From Floccularia luteovirens (taxonomy: Eukaryota > Basidiomycota > Agaricomycetes > Agaricales > Squamanitaceae), in contig VSJF01000005.1 in assembly GCA_009739215.1 (NCBI GenBank), positions 558,001 to 622,000 on the forward strand: a stretch of 64,000 bases of DNA. Reading direction: 5' to 3'. The notes under the pieces were generated by a model. It saw only the letters and a program-made list of their open reading frames with translations. It was not told where the DNA came from and did not search any database. Position numbers and translations under genes: made by a program. Below, one piece after another: positions 46,600-58,003 of this stretch (the first letter of the stretch is position 1; the number at the start of each line of letters is the position of its first letter).

Positions 46600-47491
46600 A
46601 TCTTTTATTTTGTTATTTTACGCTAATGGCATTTCTCATGTCTACGACGATATGTAAAGTGATGGCTTATATGTGCCAATGTAATGCTTTTTTTTCCTGC
46701 TTGTGAGGGAATTACGCGCGATGGGTCGGATAAACTCACTTAAACCCCACATAAATCGAATTCACCCCAAGGCAATACATATATACATATCTGGTAATAA
46801 ACTCATCGACTAATACTAATAGCTTCTCATGAAGAAGGGGCGTAGACACTATTTGAATTTGTATTCCTAGGTTACTACTTCATTTACATCTCCACTATGA
46901 TTCAGGTTATAATCAAATAGCATGTTACATAGATTAATCAGATAAAATGTACAATACCACGTAGTAAGGAAAAGAAGAAAAAAAACCTTGTAGGAAAAAA
47001 AAAGCAAAAATGACAGCAAAAACGAACAACAAGGTATGTGTGTGGACAACAAACAACTAGACTGAACTAATTGACCAAGCTTTTTGTGTTTAATAAAAGT
47101 CGCACCCCAATTCGAGTGTCGACTACGAAGTCCCTGTTACGATATAAGGAGGAAGAGCAGAAGAAAGCGGTGGGATTAAACCATGTGAAGGAAGAAGCGT
47201 GCGCATAAGGTGATTGGTGACTGGTGATTGTGGTAATGTTACATGGAAAAACCTATGTTTTGTGAGAGCAGAAGACCGACGGTTGACAACGTTGTGTGAT
47301 ATTGGAGCAGAGCATTAATATAGTGCAAACAAATAATTGAAGCGGCCAGTCGGTTGGTGCTTTTTTTTCGCAGAAAAAAAAGAGACCTGATGCATATCAA
47401 AATATAAGGTTGAGTTCAAGCTAAATCTAGTTGTTCCGGAGAAATAATCAGGAGTGACGCCTGTTCGAATTTGACAGGAATAGGTCTCTTC
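46600..47491. other. Intergenic between converging genes
   Basis: About 890 bases of AT-rich spacer with T/A runs near 46690, 46980 and 47365. Nothing else seen. Confidence 0.5.
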
Positions 47492-50400
47492 TCATCCTGC
47501 CCAGCCGGTCAGCGAAGATGTACCCCCAGGTGAGTAGTCACCATATTCCAGGTTGTCATCTCCTGAATCAGGTCCGGGACCTACATCTGTCTCAGATAGT
47601 TCACCGATTCCATTACTAGTAGACCCCGCGTATTGCAATACATCTTGGCGTGGTCGGGTCGGGCTTACTGCAGCACTTCCAAGATAATATCCCGATTGAT
47701 CTTCTGGAAGTTGAATAGGAGATGTCGAGATGCCAAGTCCCATCGGGTGAGCAACATAGAAACTTCCAGAAAAACCCGTATTTGATGGTGGATATGACGT
47801 AGCTGGCGGTGAACCGTCTTGTGCACTGTTCATTTTCTCAAGGTAAAGGTTATCTGTATATGACACACTATGCTGGTGTCCCTGTTCCTTCGACATATGT
47901 TGTGGTATCTGAGGGTGAATATTTTGTCGACGTTGGTGTTGGTGTGAATGTTGAAAACTGACTTGATCCTGAATCCGCTGTTGATGACGTTGGTGATCGT
48001 TCTTGTCATCCTCTTGTTGTTGCCGGCCGATATCAAGAAAGTTTGGGTATGACGGTAATACCTCCTTTGCAAACAATGCCTCTGTTTGTTCTACATACTC
48101 TAGCCCAAACGAAAATGGTTCAAGATCTTCTGCACGTGGCGCGCGTATATTCCCACGTGCATGCATTGGATGATTACTATGCGATAATGGTTGTATATGA
48201 GGCTGAGATTGTGGATGGGGATGACTACCATCCTGTAAGAGCGGTTGGGATGGTACCGTTGGTGCTGCGTCTATAGAGGATTGGACAGCGGTATGAGTCG
48301 GTATCAAGGTATGGTGATGATAGTGATATGGGTGCTGGCTTCGTTGTTGCGATGGCCCAGGTGAGCTACCGTCATTAGATTCCAATGTATGTCCTTGGGG
48401 GTGACGTAAATAGCTTGGATGCATGTGGGTTGGTGTTTGAGAAACAGCTGATGATGGGTGCGCAGACCGAAGCCATGTTGGCTCTCCAAAATGACTATCT
48501 GGTGGCTGCATATTATGGATTTGGGACATGGTAAGGATGACCATGTTGTCCTGCAACCAATGACATCCTCAGCAACTCATCTGCCGGCGACACGGGTGAT
48601 GTAGGCCCAACTGGGAAAGATATGTATTCACCTACTCCGATTGCATTGGGGTTCTGCGAAGCCTCGAGCCCTGTGGGCAGTCCAGGTAGTCCAGGATGCA
48701 GTGGTTCTGGAGGAGTCATTTGAGCTGCGTTGCCAGGTGATAGACCAATACTGCTGGCACTCCCTCTACGTGGCCACATAGATGGACGCTGTGTATCAAT
48801 TCCCTGGACATGTGTATGCGCGTATGTATGTCGGCGGACATGCAGATCCACTGGACTACTTTGCCCTGTACGTTTTGCACGGTCTGCCTTGGACCAAGTC
48901 ATAGCACGCCCAGGACCTCCCACAGAATCTTGTGGAACAGTTTTACCAGCAGCGACCGGACTAGAGCTGAAAGGTGGTGCCAATAGCCTCTGTGGTGGCT
49001 CAGAACTAGGACCTGCATCAACACGCATATCTTGGAAGAATGAAGGTCGCCTTGGCTTAGTACCATATACTTTCTTCTTAGTAAGGCCATGCGCTTGCTG
49101 GAGGCGTGAGACAAGGCTTTGTGGACTCCCTGTATCGTCCGCGACTATATGATCAACATTGTTATTGCTGTCACTACCATTTTCACTGTCTGCAATACTA
49201 CCATTTGGTGAAAAGACGGGAAGCGGGTGCAATGCAGATGGAGTTGGGGGGAGGCCGGAAGTAGGCGGGGACTCGGCGTCGGGCTGTGAAGTAGTGGAGC
49301 TGCGCCGGGTGTGCGTTATCTAATGAATAATGTCTGTGCACCGTAAAATAGACTTCAAGAGCAATATCACGTACGTTAGGAAGTAGGCCTTTATACATAA
49401 ATCGTGCGTACATAACACGAACAAGCGAGCCAACATACGGATAAAACATGAGAATAGAACATGAGAAAAACAAGAAAACAACATATAACTCCAATAAGTT
49501 ATGAACCCACAACTACGATCAATGCCGGAAAACTGACCTTGAGCGCCATCAACCTCCGCCGTGTCGCTCGGGCGCGCCGATACAAGGACGACAGCCGTAG
49601 CAGGGTCGACAAAAAACGACGGCGGCTCTTCGACAAAGGCTTGCAGTCTCAACTAATCATGACATTCAATTAGCATACTTGAAATCTCGTCGACCGAGCG
49701 AATTGTGATCCCATACCGTCCGATGAAAAAATTTGGTTAGTGGGGTGTAGTCCTCTCCAGGCATCGTGCTGAGGATCAAATGGCAATGTATCTTTACCTA
49801 TGACGTCGAGATTAACGTAATAAAAGGCAAAAGTTTGGAAGTGAGATGGTAACGAGAAGCATAAAGACATACTTGGGCTGCTAATTGCGCGAGAACGTTC
49901 CAAACGGCAGAGTCAGCACTCGCGGGAGCGGACGTTGCTACAATGAATAGATGCAGAAGGACGGGCTCTCCAGCTTCAGATTGACACGCCTCAAGAACCT
50001 AAGTTCGCGGTAACAAATTAGAGCCGTGATCAAGATGGGGTAGCTACCCCCCAACGCCTTGCACCCAGCATATGTGCGGAATCTAGCAGCTCAGCCCAAC
50101 GACACTGGGCATATTTCCAATTTAATTGCAGTGGTGTAATTTACTCACCCTCATAGCTTTCTCTACAATGGCCACAGATAGCTTGTTTGTTGTTTCATTT
50201 GAGTGCTGACGAAAGGTAACATCTTGTAGCGCCTGGCTGGTGCTTTGACATCGCCGTGCGGTTTTCAGGATCGACGATGGGGACTGCAAAGGAGATGACA
50301 GAAACGACGTCGAGGAAGGTGACAGGATTGATGCTGGTGATGAAGATGGTGACCTAGATGGAGAAGTGGAGGAAATTGAATTATCCGGCTGGGTTTCAAG

Positions 50401-51063
50401 CAGAAAGGGTTTTATCTGATAGCGACATCAGCGTTAATGTTGACATAGGTTGTTTAAACCCTAAGCATCGTCGGAAATGAAGAATAACCGGGTCACGGAG
50501 AACCAAAAATTCAGACCAGGTCAAATAAAATTCAAACAGGACCAAAGAGACCATGCAAACGTAAATCCTTGGTAAGATGTTATCAAGACCAAGGTTGCGA
50601 TGCAAACAACAAAAAACAAGCATGAATAGAGTCCTAATTTCTAATGGAAAAAGTGAAAGTGACATACTATGTGAGTTGCACCGAGTCCATTCGCTGCTTC
50701 CAGAGTACGGAGGAGCGGTCGAAGGCACCTATCCCGTAACGCCGGCCATCCAGGCGCAAGACCAGGGGAGTTCTCAATGAGGAGCAGTGCAGCGACGCTT
50801 TGACAACGGAATGCTGGAAGGAACTGGCGCAATGCGGGGGAAGGGTGGGCATGAGGTGGTGTGTGATTGACTCCGGGATGGATATGACCAAGAGGATGAT
50901 GATGATGCAGTGGAGACAGAGGTAAGGGGTGACTTCTATGCGCAAGTGGAAATGGTTTCGACACTAGAGAAGCAAGGGAGCTACCAGGAGTTTGTGTGGT
51001 CCTTGACGATGGTATGGACGTGATGAGCGTGTCTTTTTGGTTCGTAGATGAGGGTATTGACAT
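47492..51063 (-). CDS. Med25-like vWA-domain protein with Gln/His/Pro-rich tail
   Basis: I could splice it completely: 50668-51063, 50149-50415, 49873-49998, then an exon starting at the acceptor near 49802, one near 49674-49540, a 14-nt exon at 49375-49388, one from 49322, and, after a 52-nt intron at 48506-48557, the last exon to 47492. The N-terminal part suggests a von Willebrand A fold: RCQSVAALLLIENSPGLAPG and WPALRDRCLRPLLRTLEAAN, then SVAIVEKAMRVLEACQSEAG, VLLHLFIVATSAPASADSAV, VKIHCHLILSTMPGEDYTPL and FFVDPATAVVLVSAR. The rest is disordered, very rich in His, Gln, Pro and Ser. This combination recalls Mediator subunit 25. The exon model is good; the Med25 identity is a moderate inference. 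Confidence 0.6.
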
Positions 51064-52999
51064 GAGGGTGAACAACAATTCGAAAACTCAAGGATATTGA
51101 GCAGCGCGACTAGAGTGGGCGAGAGACCGACGAAGAATTGCAAGCAACGGATGATAGAATGAACACAAGCAAGAACAATGCCACTTAAACCAACGTGCAA
51201 GACGAAACAAGGAGAGCCAGAAAAATGGAGTTTATCGGCACTCGGGGGGATCCGACAAGGCAGCGTTGAGTGGCGCAAATCGCCAAATCGCAAATCACAA
51301 TCACCAAATCACAAATCGTGCTCCAATCGTGTAGCAGGCGGCGAACCTTCGAAGGGAAAGTTAGTGGTATACTTGTTACATACAAGAAAAAAATATACGA
51401 AATATATGCCGCAACACAATTTGAAGGCTTGAGGAACTAATGAGACAACCAGAGTCGAGCGTTTTACAGTGGTCTTGACGAGCTCTTCGTTCCTATCAAA
51501 CAAAGTGGGCACTTGTACTCGTTTTTATATGCCTTGTGTATATTTTGTAATCTGTTACGCCTTTTCAAAACGCCCTTTTAATGCCGTTTAATGGAATTAT
51601 TGTTTTACGTATGGGTACGAGTGATTGATTGTTGGGATGTATTGTTGTAATTGATGATGGTGAGATGGAAATGAACCCATGAATAGGAAGGGATTTCATG
51701 AACACACGCATACAGTAATAGGATAAACAAGTATGCCGCTTACTGGTGGAAACTAATTGAAATACTGCCTTGCAGTAGTTGTTTCTGGCAAGGAGGTGTC
51801 TGCAGTTATTCAAGTGAACCCAAGAAATTGATTTGTGACAAATGTCAAGCGTTCGACTTTTTAAGCTTGAGGCTTCGGGTCCGGATCCTGAAATCAGCAC
51901 GAGTTCGGCCAAGCGCGACAAATCCTGAATGAAAAAGAGGAGAAAGGGAAAGACCAGGTGGTTTTCTTGTGGTGCCTAGGAGTGGGTCGTGAGACAAGGA
52001 GAGAAGGGACGGAGTAGATGGTGATAAAGGTGGATGAGGGAGAAGAATCGGAAGAAGGTAAGAATAGGGCGATGTCCAATGATGAAAGGAGTGGATGAAG
52101 ACAAAGCTGCACCCGATCGCGACGCTACCTTGGAATCGTCCTAGCCACTCCAGCTACACTTTCGAATCACACTACAGGGCCGGAAGCTGCTGGAAAGGGC
52201 GTGCTCGGTGACGGCGACGGCGACGGCAACTCGTGCTTGCTCGAAATCAAGCTCAGCAAAAGGCCCGTGACTGACTGCGATACAGGGTCATCCTCTTCAC
52301 CGCACTTTGTCAACTCTCCATCCTTTCATCACCATATAAACATCCTGCCAGGAATCATGGATCTTTAAACTTATTGGCTACACATAAGCATAAACTCTGG
52401 AAATAACGTTTTTTGCCTTGACCTTGCATCTATGTCGGACTTCGTAATTGTGCAATTAGCTGGTAGCTGTCCCCAACCCTGAGTCTATTTGGATTGCCGC
52501 AGCCCGTGTGGTGGGCTACTGATCATAAGCTCATTATTGGCTGCGTACACATCAGGATGTATCCCATATAAAGGAGTTTTGTTGATTAGATTGTCAAAGT
52601 GCATCCACATGACATACAGGTTTCCTATTCCTTCATCAACAACGTTGTTGACTCATTCCTTACTATCGCCCCTATAATTGAACTACCCAACTTGGCCTGC
52701 TACGGCAATGCTAAATGCGCTTCTAAATGGCATCAACTGACATCCGACGGCAAATATCATAAGGTAATCCCAAATAAGGAAGAACAAAATTAGTGGCTTA
52801 TGCGATGCTACAATATAATAGTAATAGCCAATGAAACAAAAACACTTGAACATCACATTTCTATACTCAATCAAATAACTGGCGAACGGAGACACTCAAA
52901 TATTTCTATTAGAACGACCCACAAACACAAATATTAACTAATTAAACCGTCCATTGTGTCTACCAACTCGGGTATAACAATCCAATTGCGCTGAACCGC
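51064..52999. other. Long upstream region without a supported gene
   Basis: Contains CAAATC(A/G)C-type short direct repeats at about 51277-51319 and a GACGGC hexamer run near 52204-52227. Open frames such as 51894-52112 (minus) are Ser/Pro-biased and lack a splice context. The part next to 51063 is the probable promoter of the Med25-like gene. Confidence 0.45.
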
Positions 53000-53442
53000 C
53001 TAGAGGTTGAGGTTGGTAGGGGAGCAGCCAAGGTTGAGAACACCTAATCAAAACATCATCAGATATGAAAAGGTATAATGGAAACACTAGTTAAATACCG
53101 TTGAACTCGTCTCCAGTGCAGCAAGCTGGTTGTGCAGAGCTAAACATATGAATTAGTACAGAAACTAATGCTCAATCTCGCACTTGAACTCACCAGCTAG
53201 TGCCGCTAGCTCCAACAGCAGTGATAGGGCTGCAGTTCAAACCAACTTGACCAGTGATCTGGCTGACGTCAATGCCAGCAAGCTGGGCAACGCTTGACAA
53301 AATGCTCTGGTCGATAGGAGTCCGCGTTTTGGACCGAGTTACAGCATTTAACACTTCCAGTGTTGCAGCTGTTTTGGATGCTGTCGGCAGCGATCATAAC
53401 AGCGAAGGTGGTAGCAACAAAGAGAGCAACTTTGGAGAACAT
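53000..53442 (-). pseudogene. Class I hydrophobin with a one-base frameshift
   Basis: Start at 53442 (MFSKVALFVATTFAVMIAAD), stop TAG at 53000-53002, with introns at the same places as the intact paralogue at 54569. After SCNTGSVKCCNSVQNADS the frame breaks: the paralogue has GATAGAGTCC on the plus strand where this gene has GATAGGAGTCC (53313-53323). Removing that shift would continue with the usual hydrophobin text, and later exons still contain PACCTGDEFN and NLGCSPTN with all expected cysteines. So the lesion is a single inserted base in an otherwise preserved gene. It could be a recent inactivation, an allele, or an assembly error. As given, the protein would end after about 57 residues. 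Confidence 0.8.
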
Positions 53443-54135
53443 CGCAAGATAGATATTAAGAGTTGAGAGAGGTTTTTTTTGGTTTAAGAGGGATTGAAAG
53501 TTGGAACTGTTCAAACTGAGGAAAAACTAGTGTCTCTCATCCACTCTTTATACATCTTTCACGACAGGGGTGTGTCCTCATAATATTCCAATAATAGCAT
53601 CAGGAGGTAATTTCTGTTTCGTTGAAACTTGAAAATGAGAAGGTGTTTAACTAGATATGTCATAGTTCTGAATTTTTTGTTGGATGTACGGCATTTCATT
53701 TGATTTTCCCAAGTCTCCCAATTTTTTAGCATAAGTAATAATATATAATATCTTGCTGATGGCGGAGATTGATGCCAAGGATCCGAGTTATTAATACTGT
53801 TGTATTTCCACGAGTTTTTAGTTCCGCGAAAACGCTCATAATAGAAAGTTAATAATGCCTGCATTTTCTTTTAAAGCAAGAATTCATTCAGGTTTAGGTC
53901 ATTACATACATCCTCATTTGATGTGGAAACGTTCAAGTCGAATGCAATATTCTAACTTGCATTATTCTCTAGTCGAACATGCTTTTATACCGCTAGATCG
54001 GCAGATTTTTTTACTAGTCTCATGGGATAAAAGCAACTGAAAAAAGCCAACTCAAATTCTCTATTTGAAACCGACTGACAAACATTATAAAGTAATTAGA
54101 CCATTCATTGTATCTACCAACCCGGGTATAACAAT
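53443..54135. other. Intergenic with hydrophobin TATA box
   Basis: A TATAAAG box on the minus strand (53546-53552) lies about 104 bp upstream of the broken hydrophobin start. The rest holds no gene. Confidence 0.5.
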
Positions 54136-54569
54136 CTAATTGATAGGAGAGCATCCGAGGTTGGCAACGCCTAATTGAAAATATCAGATACCGCTGAGAG
54201 GTAGGAAGTAAAGAAAAGGAATATACCGTTGAAGCTGTTTCCAGTGCAACAAGCAGGTTGGGCAGCGCTAAATAAAATATTTAGTATAGACACTAACATT
54301 CAACCTCATATTTGAACCCACCAGGCAGCTCCAGCAGCTCCAACAACACTGATAGGGCTGCAGTTCAAACCGACTTGACCATTGATCTGGCTGACGTCAA
54401 CACCAGCAACTTTGGCAATGCCCGCCAAAATGTTTTGGTCGATAGAGTCCGCGTTTTGGAGAGAGTTGCAACATTGGAGACTTCCTGTGTTGCAGCTGTT
54501 TTGGATGCCATTGGCCACAACCATGACAGCGAGGGTGGTAGCAACGAAAAAAGCAACTCTGGAAAACAT
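54136..54569 (-). CDS. Class I hydrophobin
   Basis: Start at 54569, TAG at 54136-54138, three exons with the same intron positions as the hydrophobin at 8718. The signal peptide is MFSRVAFFVATTLAVMVVAN. The mature chain reads SCNTGSLQCCNSLQNADSID, then VSQINGQVGLNCSPISVVGA, ACAAQPACCTGNSFN and NLGCSPIN. All eight cysteines of the C-CC-C-C-CC-C pattern are present. It is shorter than many class I proteins, about 109 residues, and ends two residues after the last Cys-Ser-Pro. It would form surface rodlet layers like its relatives. It is the tandem partner of the frameshifted gene at 53442. Confidence 0.92.
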
Positions 54570-56543
54570 TAGGAGTTGCGAGTGAGTTATTTTTTTTTGC
54601 TCAAGACGGATTGAAAGTTCTATGAGGAAAAACTGACAACTCTATCCACGTTTTATGCCACAAGCATTTTTCCTTATAATAATAATTTTGGTTGTTGAAA
54701 ATCTTCGAACCTGGAGACGAGAATGAACTTTACCAGATATGTCCTGTTTCTGATATTTTGTTCGTTATTTTATGATCCGAGTTATTTATATTCCAGCCGT
54801 CCCAAAACATAGACAGTTTAGACAACACTTCATGGTACGTAAGCATTTTTTTTCTCACGCCGTAATTATAGATATTTTAGTCCTGTTAAATTGCTCTCGT
54901 CGCGAGTCATAAGTAGTGAGAAAACTTAGTTTTTGAGTTATTATCATTTAATTTTTCAAATAACACAGAGCTCCTGGCAGCCGCAGAAAGTCCTCCAAGT
55001 GCACTTGCTTGATGACATTTATCGACCCCTGGCCTGTGGGCGGTGAAAAAACGTGGTGAACGGCGTGATTACAATGCTGTACTATTGGGAAAGGTTGAAC
55101 TCTGATTCCTCGTATTTGATCATTCATTTCGCTATAATTATCCAACCGAGTTTACATTTTAGTAAACAGATTCCATCCGAGGGGTATTGTATTGCTCTTG
55201 CACTACATGAATAGCTCGACGTGACTTCAAGGATTGTAACAATAGTGAAAATCATCTCTGAACTTTCTCATCTTTCATAACAGACAATCACACATTATTA
55301 AACATCTAACGCATAGTTTTCATAGACATATGATCATAATTATCAAGCACGCGATCCATTAAAAGTAACCAATACTCAATCAACAGAATGATAAAAACCG
55401 TATATAACATCTCTGATAATTCATCTACAGAGTTATTTAAGTAGTGCAAGTCCATCATTGTGATGATTACCAACAAAATTAGCCTGTGACTTGTATGAGG
55501 CTTTCCTTGGAGTAGCAAGGGAACTTGCTTGATACTTAGCTACTCTTTTCAAACAGGCAAGATGGTTTACATTACTTACCAGCCAGTGAGGCACCAAGGC
55601 TGTGGTTTTGATCAATTCCAACTGTTAGGGGACATTTACGACAAAACAAAGCTCCGGGATTCAAAAATACACCGGCAAATACTGTTGTAGGTTAGTAACG
55701 CGCAGTAGATAGCAACGCGTAGCCTCGAAACGAGGCTAAGCCCCATGTAGCGCCTTGCATAGCTAATCGGTGCTTGGGTATTTATTCATGTACAGCGTAT
55801 TTACAGCCATACTTAAGGCTATTCACATTCTTTCATATTTAAGTAGGTACATCGTTTGTATTCTACATTATTCTATTCCATTCGTTCTACTTCCCTCCAC
55901 TGCACCTCAGTCAAGAAGTACCAATCTGTGATTTGTTTTGAAAGTTGAGTTAAAATAATCCATAAGCTTAGAAAAATATAGTAAGTACACACATCATATG
56001 TACTGTAGTAGAGGAACGTTTGAATCATGCATGACAGCATTCGTAGCGAATATACCCTATTCTCAGAACTTTTACCCAAGGAATTGGCGTGCATCAACAT
56101 GCCGAACGTATTTTCCTTGTTTAGTTTGAAGTCTTACGAATATGTTTGAAGATCCGCATACTTAACTGGTCAATCGTGAATACGAGCTTCCCTTTTTTTT
56201 TTTCCTTTTTACGCTGTGTTCATGATGGTGCTGAGTAAATAGAGGTGCCATTGTTCGTTCCAAACATTTCCATCCGGATGTTAAGTACGTGATTCCAGGT
56301 TTTCACGATAACATGTATATTTAGAATGAAACAATTTAGAGTTTTTCGCAGTGGGATTTGGTGAATGAGGGAGGGGACAAAAGTGCTCCACTCCTCTTTG
56401 AAGGAGGATGCCTACTTCAGAAGTTTGACAGCGAAAATATTTGTGATCCATCTGATGGAACAGCCTAATAGTATGGGGCCATACGGACATTCTATATTCC
56501 CATCCGAGTTGGTGGATCAGAGGACTCGCTGTCAGATGAGAGC
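54570..56543. other. Gene-poor stretch
   Basis: No supported gene in nearly 2 kb. It holds a hairpin at 55720-55738 and a sequence from about 55683 that starts TGTTG and has LTR-like composition. A T10 tract lies at 56192. Short frames near 55433-55621 (minus) have no match I know. Confidence 0.45.
55720..55738. repeat. Perfect 8-bp inverted repeat (hairpin)
   Basis: TAGCCTCG-AAA-CGAGGCTA. A perfect stem with a 3-base loop in otherwise non-coding DNA; possibly part of a transposon or LTR remnant. Confidence 0.5.
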
Positions 56544-57603
56544 TTATGTTGAATTCATGAGGCGATCAACAAGTAATCTGACACCCCTCTTCCTTTTATT
56601 TCCGCTCTCACCTCCTTCACCTTTAACATCATGGTCTGCACCTCCAATAACTCCCTCCCAATCATCCCAACATAGACCGAGTACAACGGTATGTCTTCCT
56701 GGACAATGAGGGCGTAGGTCGCCCTCTCTCAACCGTGGACCGACCCATCGTAATCGATCTATCTCTTCAACGGCTCCATCATCTTTGCTTTCTCCTGCTC
56801 CTGCGTCAGTTCCGTCTTCAGTTCCAAGGCCAATCTTCCCAGGAGAGAGCACCATGTGCCAGCGCAGCATGCCTTCTCGGGTGAATCCCAGAAGTTCAGC
56901 TAGCTTCGAGCTACGCAAATTTGCAGCATTCGCGTGCCATACTACCCGTCGGAGTCCTAGTCCAGACTCTGTTCGGGTTCCGTGAAATGGCAGGGACAGA
57001 GGAGGCGGGTCAAGTGCATAGTGAAGAAGAAGTCCTACAGCAGTACGCGCTACATATGTGCGCTGGAATCGCGGTAAAATAACGATAAACCCGACTTCCG
57101 TCCTTAGATGTGGGCGACTAGTGTTGATAAGCCCGATCAGGCCGGCAAGCTCTAGTGAAGGTAGAACTTGGTTCCCCTCCGCTTGGATTATATTTTCGTT
57201 TATAGCTTTTTGGTCTGCGTCCAAGTCTTCATGTTTGCTTCTTCCAGTTCTCCTTGCCCGATTCTTATCAAACATTATGAAAAGAACATACCCTGGATCA
57301 TTGTGTACACGGGGAATATACAAATTTTCCATGAAATCGCGTACATCAACAAAGGGGCCAAAAGGAAGGTAATCAAAGAGTTCCGGATGCGGGATTATCT
57401 CGCGCGTGAAAGGGCGTGCGTGTATGGATGGCTGATATGGCAGATGAAAAATAAATATCTGATATCTAAAATGGTGGGGTTAACTCAACTGTAAATGGGA
57501 CTAGTCTAATATTGTGGTTCTCCAAGACGCTTGGTACAGGAAAACAAAAGTTTTGAACATCGTATCGCGTCTCATATTCGAACTGGAGGTCGGGACTAGT
57601 CAT
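56544..57603 (-). CDS. GNAT-family acetyltransferase (RimJ/RimL type)
   Basis: Two exons (57490-57603 and 56544-57431) give 333 residues starting MTSPDLQFEYETRYDVQNFC. The intron has a GTTGAG donor and CAG acceptor and joins RLVPFT to PSIHARPFTREIIPHPELFD in frame. The GNAT core follows: LAGLIGLINTS, RTEVGFIVILPRFQRTYVAR (acetyl-CoA binding region), LGLRRVVWHANAANLRSSKL and AELLGFTREGMLRWHMVL. This is the layout of the Acetyltransf_3 group that acetylates N-terminal or small-molecule amines. An extra Gly/Asp-rich insert lies near residues 235-260. The acceptor is unknown, and the protein is probably cytosolic because no signal peptide is visible. It is divergent from the F-box gene. Confidence 0.85.
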
Positions 57604-58003
57604 GTCAAGTGCTCCATTGCAAACATCTGTAGTTTATCGGATATATATAGGTTTTTGGTGAGATTGGTGACTCGATTATTACCGTCTTGAAACATTGCGG
57701 AATCGGGAAGTTAATCACGAAGAGCAATGTGTACTTATGTGTATAAGTACCCTGAGCACGCCATTCATAGTCAAAATGACCACACACAATTATATTTACT
57801 TACACATCCAACCTGATGCAAAGTTTTGGCAACTACTTTGATGCATCCGGAGGAGCACTTGAGCGTGATTGAGAGGATCTACCATAACATGACAGCGTGG
57901 GTGTAGTCAGCTGCAAGAAGGACGCCATGACAAAGCTAACTTCCAAGAAATGAAGAAACATACCAAGTGACACATTGTCACAAAGTTGTCACACATTATT
58001 TCA
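57604..58003. promoter_or_regulatory. Divergent spacer between GNAT and F-box genes
   Basis: 400 bp between two start codons on opposite strands. It must carry both promoters; I see no clear TATA element. Confidence 0.4.

Noticed and set aside
48504..48560. Apparent frameshift between two halves of the Med25-like protein
   Set aside because: A 52-nt intron with a GTTGCA donor and CAG acceptor joins both halves in frame, so no lesion is needed.
54312..54572. 86-codon plus-strand frame over hydrophobin 3
   Set aside because: Antisense shadow of a hydrophobin exon with Asn/Ser/Val bias.
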